From: Anaerolineaceae bacterium UBA1415
GTDB taxonomy: Bacteria > Chloroflexota > Anaerolineae > Anaerolineales > Anaerolineaceae
Direction: 5' to 3'
DNA length: 64,000 nucleotides
Assembly (NCBI GenBank): GCA_002305635.1
Contig: DBPR01000004.1
Coordinates: 1 to 64,000 of the forward strand
Shown: one piece after another, positions 33,599 through 42,519 of the stretch
Position numbering within the stretch: position 1 is the first letter of the stretch
Layout of the letters: every line of letters starts with the position of its first letter
Translations under genes and position numbers: made by a program
Notes under the pieces: generated by a model
Database searches by the model: none
Seen by the model: only the letters and a program-made list of their open reading frames with translations
Told to the model about the DNA's origin: nothing

Positions 33599-34291
33599 AT
33601 GACCGAAACGATCTTAGTAATTGACGACCAGGAAAATGTGCGCGGCTTGCTTAAGGATTATTTGACCTCGCAAGGCTATCGCGTTGTGTTGGCTGCGGAC
33701 GGCCAGGCTGGGCTTTTTATGGCTCGTTATGAGCACCCCGATTTGGTTTTGCTGGATGTAATGATGCCAGGCATGGATGGTTATCAGTTTTTGACCGCTT
33801 TTCGGAAGGAAAGCCAGATCCCTGTCATTATCATTACCGCCAAAGATGATGAGACCGACGCCGTTTTAGGCTTGGAACTGGGCGCGGATGATTATGTGAT
33901 CAAACCTTTCCGCATGCGCGAATTGCTGGCGCGAATCCGGGCATCTTTGCGGCGAAAGGACGGCCTGCAGGAGGAATCGGTCTTTTATCGCGTCGGTGAG
34001 CTTTTGCTCGATAAAGGTTCCCATCTCGTCACAGTAGCTGGTGAGGCAGTCAACCTTACCCCATTGGAATTTGGCCTGTTGGAAACGCTCATGCGCAGTC
34101 CCGGCAGGGTTTATACCCGCACGGAATTGGTCGACAAGCTGTATGAGAGCGGGTTTACCGGTCTGGAAAGCACGCTCAATGTCCATGTCCGCAACCTGCG
34201 CAGAAAGATCGAAAAAGATCCAGCCCGTCCCGAGTATCTTGAAACCGTTTTCGGTGTGGGCTACCGTATGTCTCAAAAGGTTGTTTCGTGA
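33599..34291 (+). CDS. Response regulator, OmpR class
   Basis: 230 residues from ATG 33599, where family similarity begins (MTETILVIDDQENVRGLL). The receiver has the DDQ acidic pair, phospho-Asp in LVLLDVMMPGMDG, Thr in IIITAKD and Lys in DDYVIKPF. The C-terminal OmpR winged helix ends in FGVGYRM. A TATAAT sequence at 33584-33589 would put transcription start within a few bases of this ATG, so the mRNA may be nearly leaderless; alternatively the in-frame ATG at 33578 is used. Co-operonic with the kinase (4-bp overlap). Confidence 0.92.
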   Translation: MTETILVIDDQENVRGLLKDYLTSQGYRVVLAADGQAGLFMARYEHPDLVLLDVMMPGMDGYQFLTAFRKESQIPVIIITAKDDETDAVLGLELGADDYVIKPFRMRELLARIRASLRRKDGLQEESVFYRVGELLLDKGSHLVTVAGEAVNLTPLEFGLLETLMRSPGRVYTRTELVDKLYESGFTGLESTLNVHVRNLRRKIEKDPARPEYLETVFGVGYRMSQKVVS

Positions 34292-35778
34292 AGCGTTCCA
34301 TCAGCTCCAAACTTGCGCTGGCTTTCATTTTGGTGGCGATCCTGACAGGCACGCTGTTGACATTGGTCTTTTTCTCTTCCACCGCCAACCGGTTTCAACA
34401 GTACGTATTTGACCAACAGTTTTATGCAAAACTGGCAGAAGTCGAAACTTTTTACTCAAGCAATAAAAGCTGGGAGGGCATTGAAGAGCTTTTGAACAAA
34501 CAGGCAGGCGCGATGCGTGGGCCTGGCGGCAGTGCCAGGGGAGGCCAGGGTCAGGGAGGGGACGGTGGTCAAGGTCAGGGGCAGGGAGCTGGCGGCATGC
34601 GTCAGACCGAACAGGCAGCAACTGAGGTTCAGGCAAGCCCTCTTTCACCGATGGGAAGCCGCCAATACGCGTTGGCGGATCAGGATGGCGTCGTTTTGGT
34701 TGGGATCGAGGGGCTTTATCCACAGGGCACGAAGTTGAGCCACGAGCAGCTGAATGAGGGCGTTCCCGTGCACGACGGCACAAGGCATGTCGGCACGCTG
34801 TTGGCACAGAAGCGCAATATCGTTTACACCCAGGCTGAGCAGCACTTTTTGGAGCGAACTGGAAAAGGATTGCTTTGGGCACTGCTGATCACTGTCATTT
34901 TGGCTGCTTTGTTTGGCTTTTTACTCTCAAGAAGTCTGACCAAACCTGTTGTCGAGTTGACCAAAGCTGCTCAAAACCTGGCCGGAGGAGCACTCGGCCA
35001 GACCGTTGATGTGCGTTCCTCCGACGAACTGGGTGAGCTGAGCACGGTTTTCAATAAGATGAGCGCAGAACTTGAGCAAAGCGACCGATTGCGCAAGCAG
35101 ATGACCGCTGATATCGCCCATGACCTGCGCACGCCTCTGACGGTCATTGGTGGATATGTTGAATCAATGCGCGACGGTGACCTGGAGCCAACGCCCGAAA
35201 GGCTGAGTTTGATCTATTCTGAAATTATGCGCCTCAATCGGCTGGTGGATGACCTGCGCTTTTTGAGCCAGTCCGATTCAGGTAATCTGCCGATGAACAT
35301 TGCCCCGCTGGACGCGAATGAGCTTTTGGAACAGAGCCGGGAGATATTCAAACTAAAAGTTCAGGAGAAAGACCTGAGCTTAGAGCTGGACCTGCAGGAA
35401 AACCTGCCATTCATAGTGGGGGATGAATCGCGCCTGATGCAGGTGTTGGAAAATCTGGTTGGTAATGCCATTCGCCATTCTCAGCGGGGCGGCACGATCC
35501 GTTTGCGCTCGCGGCTCATGGACACGGAGCCAGGCAAACAAACATGCGTTAAGTTTACCGTTGCTGATGATGGTGAAGGTATACCAGCAGAGAGCCTGCC
35601 TTATATCTTTGAGCGCTTCCATCGGGCGGATAAAAGCCGCCATGCCGATGAGAGCCAGAGCGGTCTGGGCCTGGCGATCGTCAAGGCGATCGTTCTGGCT
35701 CATGGCGGTGAGGTTTGGGTCGAATCAGATGTGGGTAAAGGAAGCAATTTCTACTTCTGCATTCCTGCGCGAGGATAG
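34288..35778 (+). CDS. Sensor histidine kinase (BaeS-like) with Gly/Gln-rich sensor insert
   Basis: 496 residues from GTG 34288 (GTGA overlap). Membrane helices at about 9-29 and 192-212 enclose an extracytoplasmic domain. Residues 77-103 of that domain are a low-complexity insert of Gly, Gln and a few Asp/Arg residues. Then HAMP (about 213-265), HisKA with His278 (DIAHDLRTPL), and HATPase with N box (ENLVGNAIRHS), G1 box (VADDGEGIP), F box and G2 box (GLGLAIVK). All catalytic motifs are intact. The ligand is unknown. Confidence 0.93.
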   Translation: MKRSISSKLALAFILVAILTGTLLTLVFFSSTANRFQQYVFDQQFYAKLAEVETFYSSNKSWEGIEELLNKQAGAMRGPGGSARGGQGQGGDGGQGQGQGAGGMRQTEQAATEVQASPLSPMGSRQYALADQDGVVLVGIEGLYPQGTKLSHEQLNEGVPVHDGTRHVGTLLAQKRNIVYTQAEQHFLERTGKGLLWALLITVILAALFGFLLSRSLTKPVVELTKAAQNLAGGALGQTVDVRSSDELGELSTVFNKMSAELEQSDRLRKQMTADIAHDLRTPLTVIGGYVESMRDGDLEPTPERLSLIYSEIMRLNRLVDDLRFLSQSDSGNLPMNIAPLDANELLEQSREIFKLKVQEKDLSLELDLQENLPFIVGDESRLMQVLENLVGNAIRHSQRGGTIRLRSRLMDTEPGKQTCVKFTVADDGEGIPAESLPYIFERFHRADKSRHADESQSGLGLAIVKAIVLAHGGEVWVESDVGKGSNFYFCIPARG

Positions 35779-35816
35779 TTTTCATCAGATAATTACAACA
35801 GATAATCGATTTTTGC

Positions 35817-35845
35817 TTGACAGGTCAGAGGTGTGCGGTTAGAAT
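35817..35845 (+). promoter_or_regulatory. Promoter of tRNA-Phe
   Basis: TTGACA (35817-35822), a 17-bp spacer, then TAGAAT (35840-35845): a nearly consensus sigma-70-type promoter ending 10 bp before the mature tRNA. This is the clearest two-box promoter in the window. Confidence 0.88.
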
Positions 35846-35855
35846 TTCTGTTCAC

Positions 35856-35928
35856 GCCGAGTTAGCTCAGTTGGTAGAGCATGCGACTGAAAATCGCAGG
35901 GTCCACAGTTCAAGTCTGTGACTCGGCA
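35856..35928 (+). tRNA. tRNA-Phe (anticodon GAA)
   Basis: 73 nt, full cloverleaf: acceptor GCCGAGT paired with ACTCGGC, D arm GCTC/GAGC, anticodon stem TGCGA/TCGCA with loop CTGAAAA, T arm CACAG-TTCAAGT-CTGTG, discriminator A. The CCA end is not encoded. Confidence 0.96.
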
Positions 35929-35930
35929 TA

Positions 35931-35959
35931 AACAACCTCTGAGAAGGGGTTGTTTTTTT
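35931..35959 (+). terminator. Terminator after tRNA-Phe
   Basis: AACAACC and GGTTGTT pair around a 10-nt loop and are followed by a run of T (35953-35959). It starts two bases after the tRNA. Confidence 0.9.
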
Positions 35960-35965
35960 AGGTTT

Positions 35966-36309
35966 AAGAAGCCCTTGATTGAATGACGAGCTGGTGGATC
36001 ACTAATTGCTGATTGTTTTAGTCAATATGGGTGAATTTTTTGGACAAAGAGAGTAATACTCCGTATAAAGAGAGTAATATTCCGAGTAAGGGTTAGTAAC
36101 ATTCTGTATAAAGCGATGGGGCAGCGTTTATTACAAAAGAAGAAAACCTGGGTAGAAAATTATTTTGCAGCTTCAACTTAAAAAACAGAGGTTAGCGATG
36201 AAGCTAACCTCACGACCCTGTTGCCGAAGCTTCAGGGGAAGGTAACATAATAATAACTAATCCGTTGAATTAGTCTAAAAACAAAAAAATAGCAAAAAGT
36301 ATTGAACGA
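35966..36309. other. Intergenic region with short degenerate tandem repeats
   Basis: No gene is seen. At 36047-36110 there are three imperfect copies of a 21-24 bp unit containing AGTAATACTCCG-type sequence. A minus-strand terminator lies at 36188-36211. Confidence 0.5.
36181..36211 (-). terminator. Terminator of the acidic-protein gene
   Basis: On the minus strand GAGGTTAGC-ttcatc-GCTAACCTC is followed by TGTTTTTT. A 9-pair stem with a U-run, about 100 bp beyond the stop at 36310. Confidence 0.8.
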
Positions 36310-36546
36310 TTATTCTTCGTTTTCTTCTTCCTCTTCCTCTTCTTCCTGCTCAAATTCATTCCCGTCGAGGTCTTCATAATCCTCATCTTCGAGGCCGGTC
36401 AAAAGGTCTTCGAGAAAAGAATCATCTTCCTCTTCAAAAACCATCGCGTCCAGGCTCACATCGATGCTCTCAAGGGCGTCGGCGATGCGTTCGGCTGCTT
36501 TTCGAAGAAGGCTTAGTTCTTTGATCAATCGTTTCTTTTTGTCCAT
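36310..36546 (-). CDS. Small acidic protein with helical N-terminus
   Basis: 78 residues. Residues 1-30 form a basic amphipathic helix (DKKKRLIKELSLLRKAAERIADAL) and the rest is almost entirely acidic, ending in a run of glutamates. A clean SD (AAGGAG) precedes the ATG and a terminator follows, so this is a real monocistronic gene. Proteins of this shape can be nucleic-acid mimics, chaperone-type partners of basic proteins, or RNA-polymerase-delta-like factors; nothing here selects among them. Confidence 0.7.
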   Translation of the reverse strand: MDKKKRLIKELSLLRKAAERIADALESIDVSLDAMVFEEEDDSFLEDLLTGLEDEDYEDLDGNEFEQEEEEEEEENEE

Positions 36547-36696
36547 TTTTTCTCCTTATTGGTCTCCATTGTTGCCTTAATGATACCCATAATCCTATCG
36601 AATTAAACAAATATAAAAGCTTTTGTCCACCTGTTTTTCCAAACTCTTCACGACCCAGCTATAATTGATTCATCAAGTAAATTTGGAGTGTGCGCG

Positions 36697-37821
36697 ATGA
36701 AAATTGGTTTACTAACTGCAGGCAGTGACAGCCCCGGCGTGAATGCCGCCATCAGGGGTTTTGGCAAGGCGGTTTCGAACTTTAGCGATCTGGAATTGAT
36801 CGGCTTTCGGGACGGGTTTTCAGGCCTCCTTGGAAATAATACGCTCGATCTGCTGAAGGACGGCAGGCTCTCGGGCATCCTGACCGAAGGGGGGACGATC
36901 CTCGGCACCAGTCGGGTGAAACCCGAAGCGGTTTACGAGAATGAGCAGTTTGTGGACAAAACCCAGCAGGTGGTGGATGTTTATCGCCAAAACAATCTGG
37001 ACGCGCTGGTTTGTATCGGTGATAAACCGACCCAAAGCAGTGCCTATCAGCTTAGTCAGGCTGGGTTGAATATCGTCACGATCCCACGCTCCGCTGAAAA
37101 TGACATTCCCCTCACCGATAAATGCATCGGTTTCGACAGCGCCCGTGAGATAGCGACCCAGGCGATCGATCGCCTGCACACCAACGCCTCGGCCACGCAT
37201 CGCATTATGATCGTGGAGTTGATCGGCAACACCTCCGGCTGGCTAACGCTTGGCGCAGGCCTGGCATCGGGCGCGGATGTGGTTTTGATCCCGGAAATTC
37301 CTTACAACTTTGAGGTCATCATTGAAGCGATCGAGAAACGAAAGAAAGCCGGGCGCAACTTTTCGTTGGTGACCGTGGCAGAAAAAGCGCGACCGCGGGA
37401 ACTGGTTGATTTTATGGAAATGGCTGCCAGGAAAAAGAGCGGCTCTTCTGAAGAAAGAGAGCGAGCCATTGAAAGGATTGAGAATAACTACTCAGCTCAA
37501 ACGCTTTTGCTGGCCAACCGCCTGGAAAACGCGACCAATCTGGAGACGCATATCACCATTCTGGGGTCGCTGGTTCGGGGCGGCACGCCCACCGCGGCTG
37601 ACCGTTTGCTGGCAACCCAACTGGCAGAGTGGAGCCTGAAAATGGTGATGGACGGCAATTTTGGTCAGATGGCCTGCCGTCAGGATGGCGCGATGAGCAG
37701 CGTGCCCCTGGCTCAGGTAGCTGGCAAAAACAAACCGGTACCGATGGACCACGGCTGGCTGCGCGGCGCAGTTCAGGTCGGCACATGTTTGGGCGTTGGC
37801 TGTGAGGCATTGAACGCCTGA
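36697..37821 (+). CDS. 6-phosphofructokinase homologue with altered active-site motifs
   Basis: 374 residues from ATG 36697 (GGAG 8 nt upstream; a GTG at 36688 overlaps that site). The PFK fold is clear from AGSDSPGVNAAIRG at the start, LTEGGTILGTSR, CIGFDSA and IEKRKKAGRNFSLVTVAE. Three catalytic blocks deviate from active PFKs. The phosphate-donor motif GGDGS reads GDKPT (108-112). The TIDND catalytic block reads SAEND (132-136), so the base Asp is Glu. MGR reads IGN. It may be a regulatory or differently specific paralogue. TATAAT at 36660-36665 is a likely -10. A terminator follows. Confidence 0.82.
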   Translation: MKIGLLTAGSDSPGVNAAIRGFGKAVSNFSDLELIGFRDGFSGLLGNNTLDLLKDGRLSGILTEGGTILGTSRVKPEAVYENEQFVDKTQQVVDVYRQNNLDALVCIGDKPTQSSAYQLSQAGLNIVTIPRSAENDIPLTDKCIGFDSAREIATQAIDRLHTNASATHRIMIVELIGNTSGWLTLGAGLASGADVVLIPEIPYNFEVIIEAIEKRKKAGRNFSLVTVAEKARPRELVDFMEMAARKKSGSSEERERAIERIENNYSAQTLLLANRLENATNLETHITILGSLVRGGTPTAADRLLATQLAEWSLKMVMDGNFGQMACRQDGAMSSVPLAQVAGKNKPVPMDHGWLRGAVQVGTCLGVGCEALNA

Positions 37822-37847
37822 CCACCACGATAAGATAATTTGATCGA

Positions 37848-37881
37848 CAAGGCATTCAACAGATGAGTGCCTTGTTTTTTT
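37848..37881 (+). terminator. Terminator after the phosphofructokinase homologue
   Basis: CAAGGCA pairs with TGCCTTG around a 13-nt loop, followed by TTTTTTT. It ends at the stop codon of the convergent permease gene. Confidence 0.85.
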
Positions 37882-39112
37882 ATTCATATCGCAAAGCTTC
37901 GACAGGCTCTAGTTCGGCAGCGCGTTTGGCAGGATACCAACCAAAGAACAAGCCGACGAGTGTGGAGAAAAGCGTTGAAAGCAGGACTGCCTGAGGTTGA
38001 ACGACCGGTGATAACGGCGTGCCAGAACGGCTGGCAATGATGCCGACGATCATCCCCAGCCCCCAACCCAAACCGATGCCGATGATCCCGCCGATCAGGC
38101 TCAGGAGCGCGGATTCGGTCAAAAACTGGAACATAATGTCCGCTTTGCGCGCGCCCAGTGCCTTGCGCAAGCCAATTTCGCGGGTTCGTTCCGTCACGGT
38201 TACCAGCATGATGTTCATGATGCCAATGCCCCCGACCAAAAGCGAGATGCCTGCGATCCCAGCAAGAAAAATGGTCAAAATATTAGTGACCGAGTTGGCG
38301 ATACCAACAATTTCCTCCTGATTGGTGAGGAGAAAATCGTCCTCCTGGCGGGTGTTCAGGCGGTGCGATTCGCGTAGGATCAGTTTGGCTTCATCCATGG
38401 CAGCCTGGATGGATTGGGCATCCTGGGCCTGCATGATAATAAACTGAACATTGCCCGCGCTTTGACGGCTGACGCGCAGCTGCATGGTGGTGATGGGCAT
38501 GTAAGCCAGGATATCAGGATTATTAAACTGCGTTGAACCTTTGCCTTTGGTAACTCCGACAACACGGTAAGGGAAATCATTGATGCGCACCATGGTGCCA
38601 ACCACCCCGCTTGTGCGTCCGGTCAGACGTTCGGCCAATTCGGGCCCAATGACGATGACCGCAGCGCGGGATTCCATTTCAGAAGTGCTGAAAAAGTTGC
38701 CCTCTTCCAGTTCTATGGCGGAGATCGTGGCGTATTCAGGATAGCTGCCAATTATTTGTGTGTTGACCGTCGAATCCGCAAGTGAAAAATTGACCTGATC
38801 CATGAGCACAGGGGCGATCCTCAGAATGTGAGGTGCGCGGTTTCGGTTGGCGAGCGCTTCAGAATCCGAGATCGTGAGAGGCTTGCCTGCGCTTAGATCG
38901 TTCCGATTCTGATTGCCAGGCATGATGTAGACCACATTGGTGCCGATCGATTCAATTTGACCAAGGATGCTGGATTGGGCGCCAGCGCCGATCGAGAGCA
39001 TGCCGATGACAGCTCCCACTCCGATGACAATGCCGAGCACAGTCAGAAAAGAGCGGGTCTTGTTGGCAAGTATGCTGCCAAGGGCTTCTTTAATGACACG
39101 GATGAAGGGCAT
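37880..39112 (-). CDS. MacB-like ABC transporter permease (FtsX fold)
   Basis: 410 residues. An N-terminal helix (about 20-42, GIVIGVGAVIGMLSIGAG), a large MacB periplasmic core domain (about 45-270), then three C-terminal helices including the family stretch IGIMNIMLVTVTERTREIGLRKALGA, which couples to the ATPase. As in MacB permeases it should work as a dimer in mechanotransmission, here without an outer-membrane channel. Last gene of the adaptor-ATPase-permease operon; it overlaps the ATPase gene by one base. Confidence 0.92.
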   Translation of the reverse strand: MPFIRVIKEALGSILANKTRSFLTVLGIVIGVGAVIGMLSIGAGAQSSILGQIESIGTNVVYIMPGNQNRNDLSAGKPLTISDSEALANRNRAPHILRIAPVLMDQVNFSLADSTVNTQIIGSYPEYATISAIELEEGNFFSTSEMESRAAVIVIGPELAERLTGRTSGVVGTMVRINDFPYRVVGVTKGKGSTQFNNPDILAYMPITTMQLRVSRQSAGNVQFIIMQAQDAQSIQAAMDEAKLILRESHRLNTRQEDDFLLTNQEEIVGIANSVTNILTIFLAGIAGISLLVGGIGIMNIMLVTVTERTREIGLRKALGARKADIMFQFLTESALLSLIGGIIGIGLGWGLGMIVGIIASRSGTPLSPVVQPQAVLLSTLFSTLVGLFFGWYPAKRAAELEPVEALRYE

Positions 39113-39795
39113 CAGGCAGCCTCCTCAAGGATCTTGCCGTCAAACAAACGGATGGTGCGTTGGGCTTGCGCGGCGACTTCAGCATCGTGGGTCACGATGA
39201 CAATGGTCGTGCCTTGTTCCGCGTTGAGTTTATGCAGAAGATCCATAATTTCTTTACCGGAGGTGGAATCGAGGTTGCCGGTTGGTTCATCTGCCAGGAT
39301 GATCGCTGGTCGGTTCACCAGAGCGCGGGCGATGGCAACCCTTTGCTGCTGCCCACCGGAAAGCTCATTAGGTTTATGTTCCATGCGGTCTCCCAGGCCT
39401 ACAGATATTAACATCTCTTTGGCTCTGGCGGTCATGTCGGCGGTATTATCGCTGTAGCGCAGGGGTAATTCCACGTTCTCGATCGCGTTTGCCCGTGGGA
39501 GCAGATTGTATTTCTGGAAAACAAAACCGATCTTTTTATTGCGAACAGCTGCCAGCTCGTCATCCACCAATTGGGAGACTTCTTCTTCGTCCAGGTAATA
39601 TTCACCGGAAGTTGGAGAGTCGAGACAGCCGATCATATTCATTAAGGTCGATTTACCCGAGCCGCTCGGGCCCATGATCGCAACCATTTCGCCCGGGTAG
39701 ATATCCAGGCTGACACCCCTCAAGGCATGGACGCTGATCTCACCCAGCTCGTAGACTTTGCTGAGGTCGCGCACTTTGATCACAGCTTCGCTCAT
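39112..39795 (-). CDS. MacB-type ABC transporter ATP-binding protein
   Basis: 227 residues. Walker [11 protein letters not shown]-loop [10 protein letters not shown], signature [15 protein letters not shown], Walker [13 protein letters not shown] and switch His in VTHDAEV are all present, with the LolD/MacB-type block NVELPL in between. It powers the permease encoded just downstream. It starts 9 bp after the adaptor stop. Confidence 0.95.
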   Translation of the reverse strand: MSEAVIKVRDLSKVYELGEISVHALRGVSLDIYPGEMVAIMGPSGSGKSTLMNMIGCLDSPTSGEYYLDEEEVSQLVDDELAAVRNKKIGFVFQKYNLLPRANAIENVELPLRYSDNTADMTARAKEMLISVGLGDRMEHKPNELSGGQQQRVAIARALVNRPAIILADEPTGNLDSTSGKEIMDLLHKLNAEQGTTIVIVTHDAEVAAQAQRTIRLFDGKILEEAA

Positions 39796-39803
39796 GATCT
39801 TGC

Positions 39804-41183
39804 CTACCGTCTGTGATTGGCGGGGCCAAATCGGTCAAAAAGACTCACCGGTGGGTTGAGAACAATTAGTTCCCCTTCCGAGATGTCTGCCTCAGTCAGT
39901 TCGACCATGCGGTTGGAATAAGCGCCCACTTTTACGGGCACGCTGACCAAAACATTATCGCGCAAAACGTAGACGTAATCCTGCCCAGTTCTCGAGAAGA
40001 CTGCCTCAGAAGCGACCACGAGAACGTTGGGCTTTTCTTCGGTCAGGATCTGAACGCCAGCCGTCATGCCTGGTTTGATCTTCGGCGAAACCTGATCCAT
40101 TTCGATGGTCACGATGTAGTTGACAACGCCTGAGCTGCGGTCACCCGATTCCGCGATCGCGACCACTTTACCGCTGAAACTCTCTTCATAATAGGCGTCG
40201 AAGGACAACTGAGCGATCTGTCCGAGCTCAATCCCTGGAATATCGACCTCAGAAACAGGAATGTCAACAAAATAAGCATCCAGATTGGCGATCTCAATGG
40301 CTTGCGTTCCCGGGCTGACCATGGCGCCGACTTCCTGATCCACGGCAAGGATGGTGCCAGCAAAAGGCGCAGTAATGGATTGGAAGCCAAGTTGTTTTTC
40401 AGCCAGGGCGAGCTGCAATTCCAGTTTCTCTTTTTCTTCCGGGTTGACGCCATCTTTGATCTTTTCCAAATCGTTTTGTAATAATTCTATGTTTTTGTTG
40501 GCGAGGTCGATCTGAGCCTGGAGACTGGCGATTTGTCCTTCGATGACGACCGGGTCGCAGTAATCCAGCGCGGCGCGCGCTGCCTGAACCGCATACCATT
40601 TTGTTTCGGTTGGCCAATCCTGATATTCCTGGAGCGCGTTGTCATAGTCGCGCCGCAAATTGTTTAGCCGCCATTCTTCACAGACGCGCCCTTCGTAATT
40701 GAGGATCTGGTTGTTGAGGCTTAGCAGCGTTTGCCGGGATTGCTCGATATTATTTTGTATATCCAGACGCTGCAGATCGGTATTGGCAGCGAGTTGCTCC
40801 AGTGCCTGGCTGGCGTTGAGCTGATTCAGCTGTGCCTGCAGGAGATCAGCTGGAAGATCGTCAGGATCAAGGCTCAGCAGGACATCCCCGGCTTTAACGG
40901 TTTGACGAGCTTCCACAAGAACCTCGCCGACAGTTCCATTGCTTTGCCAAAACAGGATCGCGCTTTGCTTCGGTCGGATCGTGCCAGTACCGCTGATCGT
41001 TGTCCGCAAGGTTTCGCGGCTGAGGGGCGCTGTTTTCAGGTTTGCGAGTGTGTTCGCGATAGACTGTTGCTGTCTGAATCGAAAGAAGAAGAAAACAGCG
41101 GCAGCGATGACCAGTAAGATAAGAAACGTCACCCATTTTCTGGATCTTTTTTTCTTCTTTTCTGGTTTAATATTTTCGGTCAT
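39804..41183 (-). CDS. HlyD/MacA-like membrane fusion (adaptor) protein
   Basis: 459 residues from ATG 41183, which has AGGAGG just upstream. A lysine-rich N-terminus and one membrane helix (about 17-37) are followed by a biotinyl-lipoyl half ([23 protein letters not shown]), a coiled-coil hairpin (about 115-270), the second lipoyl half ([20 protein letters not shown]) and beta-barrel plus membrane-proximal domains. In monoderms such adaptors assist MacB-like exporters. First gene of the operon. Confidence 0.9.
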   Translation of the reverse strand: MTENIKPEKKKKRSRKWVTFLILLVIAAAVFFFFRFRQQQSIANTLANLKTAPLSRETLRTTISGTGTIRPKQSAILFWQSNGTVGEVLVEARQTVKAGDVLLSLDPDDLPADLLQAQLNQLNASQALEQLAANTDLQRLDIQNNIEQSRQTLLSLNNQILNYEGRVCEEWRLNNLRRDYDNALQEYQDWPTETKWYAVQAARAALDYCDPVVIEGQIASLQAQIDLANKNIELLQNDLEKIKDGVNPEEKEKLELQLALAEKQLGFQSITAPFAGTILAVDQEVGAMVSPGTQAIEIANLDAYFVDIPVSEVDIPGIELGQIAQLSFDAYYEESFSGKVVAIAESGDRSSGVVNYIVTIEMDQVSPKIKPGMTAGVQILTEEKPNVLVVASEAVFSRTGQDYVYVLRDNVLVSVPVKVGAYSNRMVELTEADISEGELIVLNPPVSLFDRFGPANHRR

Positions 41184-41249
41184 CTTCCCTCCTGTTATGG
41201 TTTTCACCAGGAATTGTTGTAATTAAGAATTTTTTTTGTTGAACACTTT

Positions 41250-41789
41250 TTAGCGAATTAATTTCGAAATCGTGCGAAACTGGGCATGGCCGGCATCGCG
41301 CAGGATCGAAAACAGCGCCATTTCGACCGTCGTCAGGTGGGCGCCTTGCGCACTCAGTTCCCGCAGGGCGATCTCCTTGTTGTATAAGGAGCGGGATGAG
41401 ATGGCATCGGCAAGCATGAAGACCTCGTAATCGGCTGCGAGCATGTCCATGGCGGTTTGATAGAGGCAGATATGGCCCTCGAAACCGCAAAGCAAAACTT
41501 GTTTCCGCCCGCTGGCTTCAATGGCCGCCCGCACGCCTGGATCGGCCCAAACGCTGAAACTCAAACGCGGGTATTCGGGATGCTCAGGCAGAATCTGGCG
41601 CAATTCGGGCGTGGTGTGCCCGATCTTTTCCGGTGCCTGGGCGGTGAGAATGATCGGCAGCTCAAGCGCGAGCGCGGCCTGAGCGATGCGATGCACATTT
41701 TGGTTGGCTGTTTCTGCTTCGGCGACGACTTTGGCCAGGTTCCCCTGCACATCAATGATCACGAGCAATGTTTGTTCCTGTTTAAGCAT
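41250..41789 (-). CDS. Isochorismatase-family cysteine hydrolase
   Basis: 179 residues from ATG 41789, preceded by AAGGAGGAAC; the longer frame lacks a ribosome site. The family core is present: LLVIIDVQGNLA (catalytic Asp) and LLCGFEGHICLYQTAMDML, with the nucleophile Cys after GFEGHI. This subgroup (YcaC-like) includes amide hydrolases of unclear substrate. Divergent from the DUF624-like gene with about 50 bp between the starts. Confidence 0.88.
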   Translation of the reverse strand: MLKQEQTLLVIIDVQGNLAKVVAEAETANQNVHRIAQAALALELPIILTAQAPEKIGHTTPELRQILPEHPEYPRLSFSVWADPGVRAAIEASGRKQVLLCGFEGHICLYQTAMDMLAADYEVFMLADAISSRSLYNKEIALRELSAQGAHLTTVEMALFSILRDAGHAQFRTISKLIR

Positions 41790-41836
41790 GTTCCTCCTTT
41801 TCATCTTTACCATTATAATTTCAGGGAGAGGAACAA

Positions 41837-42466
41837 ATGCGCGCAGCACAAGCTTTTGATGTAATTGTTGATGCCCTTAAATTATGGTGGCGGGATTGGG
41901 TCAACCAGGTGGTAGTTTCTTTGGCTGCCATTTTGCTCAGCCTGACGATTTTTCTGGCTCCGGCCGCGATGTTTGGCATTTATCAGGAATGCAAGGACCT
42001 GACCCATCAGACCCGCACCGGGCTGCTGGGATTCTGGCAGGGCTTTAGATCATATTTCAGGCAAAATCTGACCTGGGGATTGGTCAATCTGGTGATCATC
42101 CTGGTATTGGTGACGAATACCTGGTTCTATTACAAGTCACAGTTCTCATTTGCCCCGATTCTGACCTTTCTGATGATCGGATTGGGCGCGTTTTGGATCA
42201 TCTGGCAGTCTTTTACGCTGGCTTGTTTTTATCTTCAGGAAGAAAAAACACTAAAACTGGCCTGGAAGAACGGGCTGGCGATCATGCTGGGGCAGCCTGG
42301 TTATGCCCTCATCATCGGTCTGACGATGCTGGCGATCCTGGTTCTGTCCTTCAGCGTGTTCATCCCCTTGTTTTTGGGCAGCCTGCCCTTGCTGGCATTG
42401 CTTTCTTTCCGGGCTGTTCAGGCAACGCTGCCGACAGCTGAAAGCCACGCTGAAATGCAAAAATAA
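41837..42466 (+). CDS. DUF624/YesL-like membrane protein
   Basis: 209 residues with about five membrane segments. The opening FDVIVDALKLWWRDWVNQVVVSLAAILLSL and the later helices fit the YesL/DUF624 family, often found beside carbohydrate utilisation genes. Function unknown. AGGGAGAGG lies before the ATG and TATAAT at 41814-41819 is a likely -10, leaving a leader of only about 11 nt. Confidence 0.7.
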   Translation: MRAAQAFDVIVDALKLWWRDWVNQVVVSLAAILLSLTIFLAPAAMFGIYQECKDLTHQTRTGLLGFWQGFRSYFRQNLTWGLVNLVIILVLVTNTWFYYKSQFSFAPILTFLMIGLGAFWIIWQSFTLACFYLQEEKTLKLAWKNGLAIMLGQPGYALIIGLTMLAILVLSFSVFIPLFLGSLPLLALLSFRAVQATLPTAESHAEMQK

Positions 42467-42519
42467 GGCAGGTCTGCTATACTATAAGCCTCAAAGTTAC
42501 AGCATCTGGAGACAACAGG

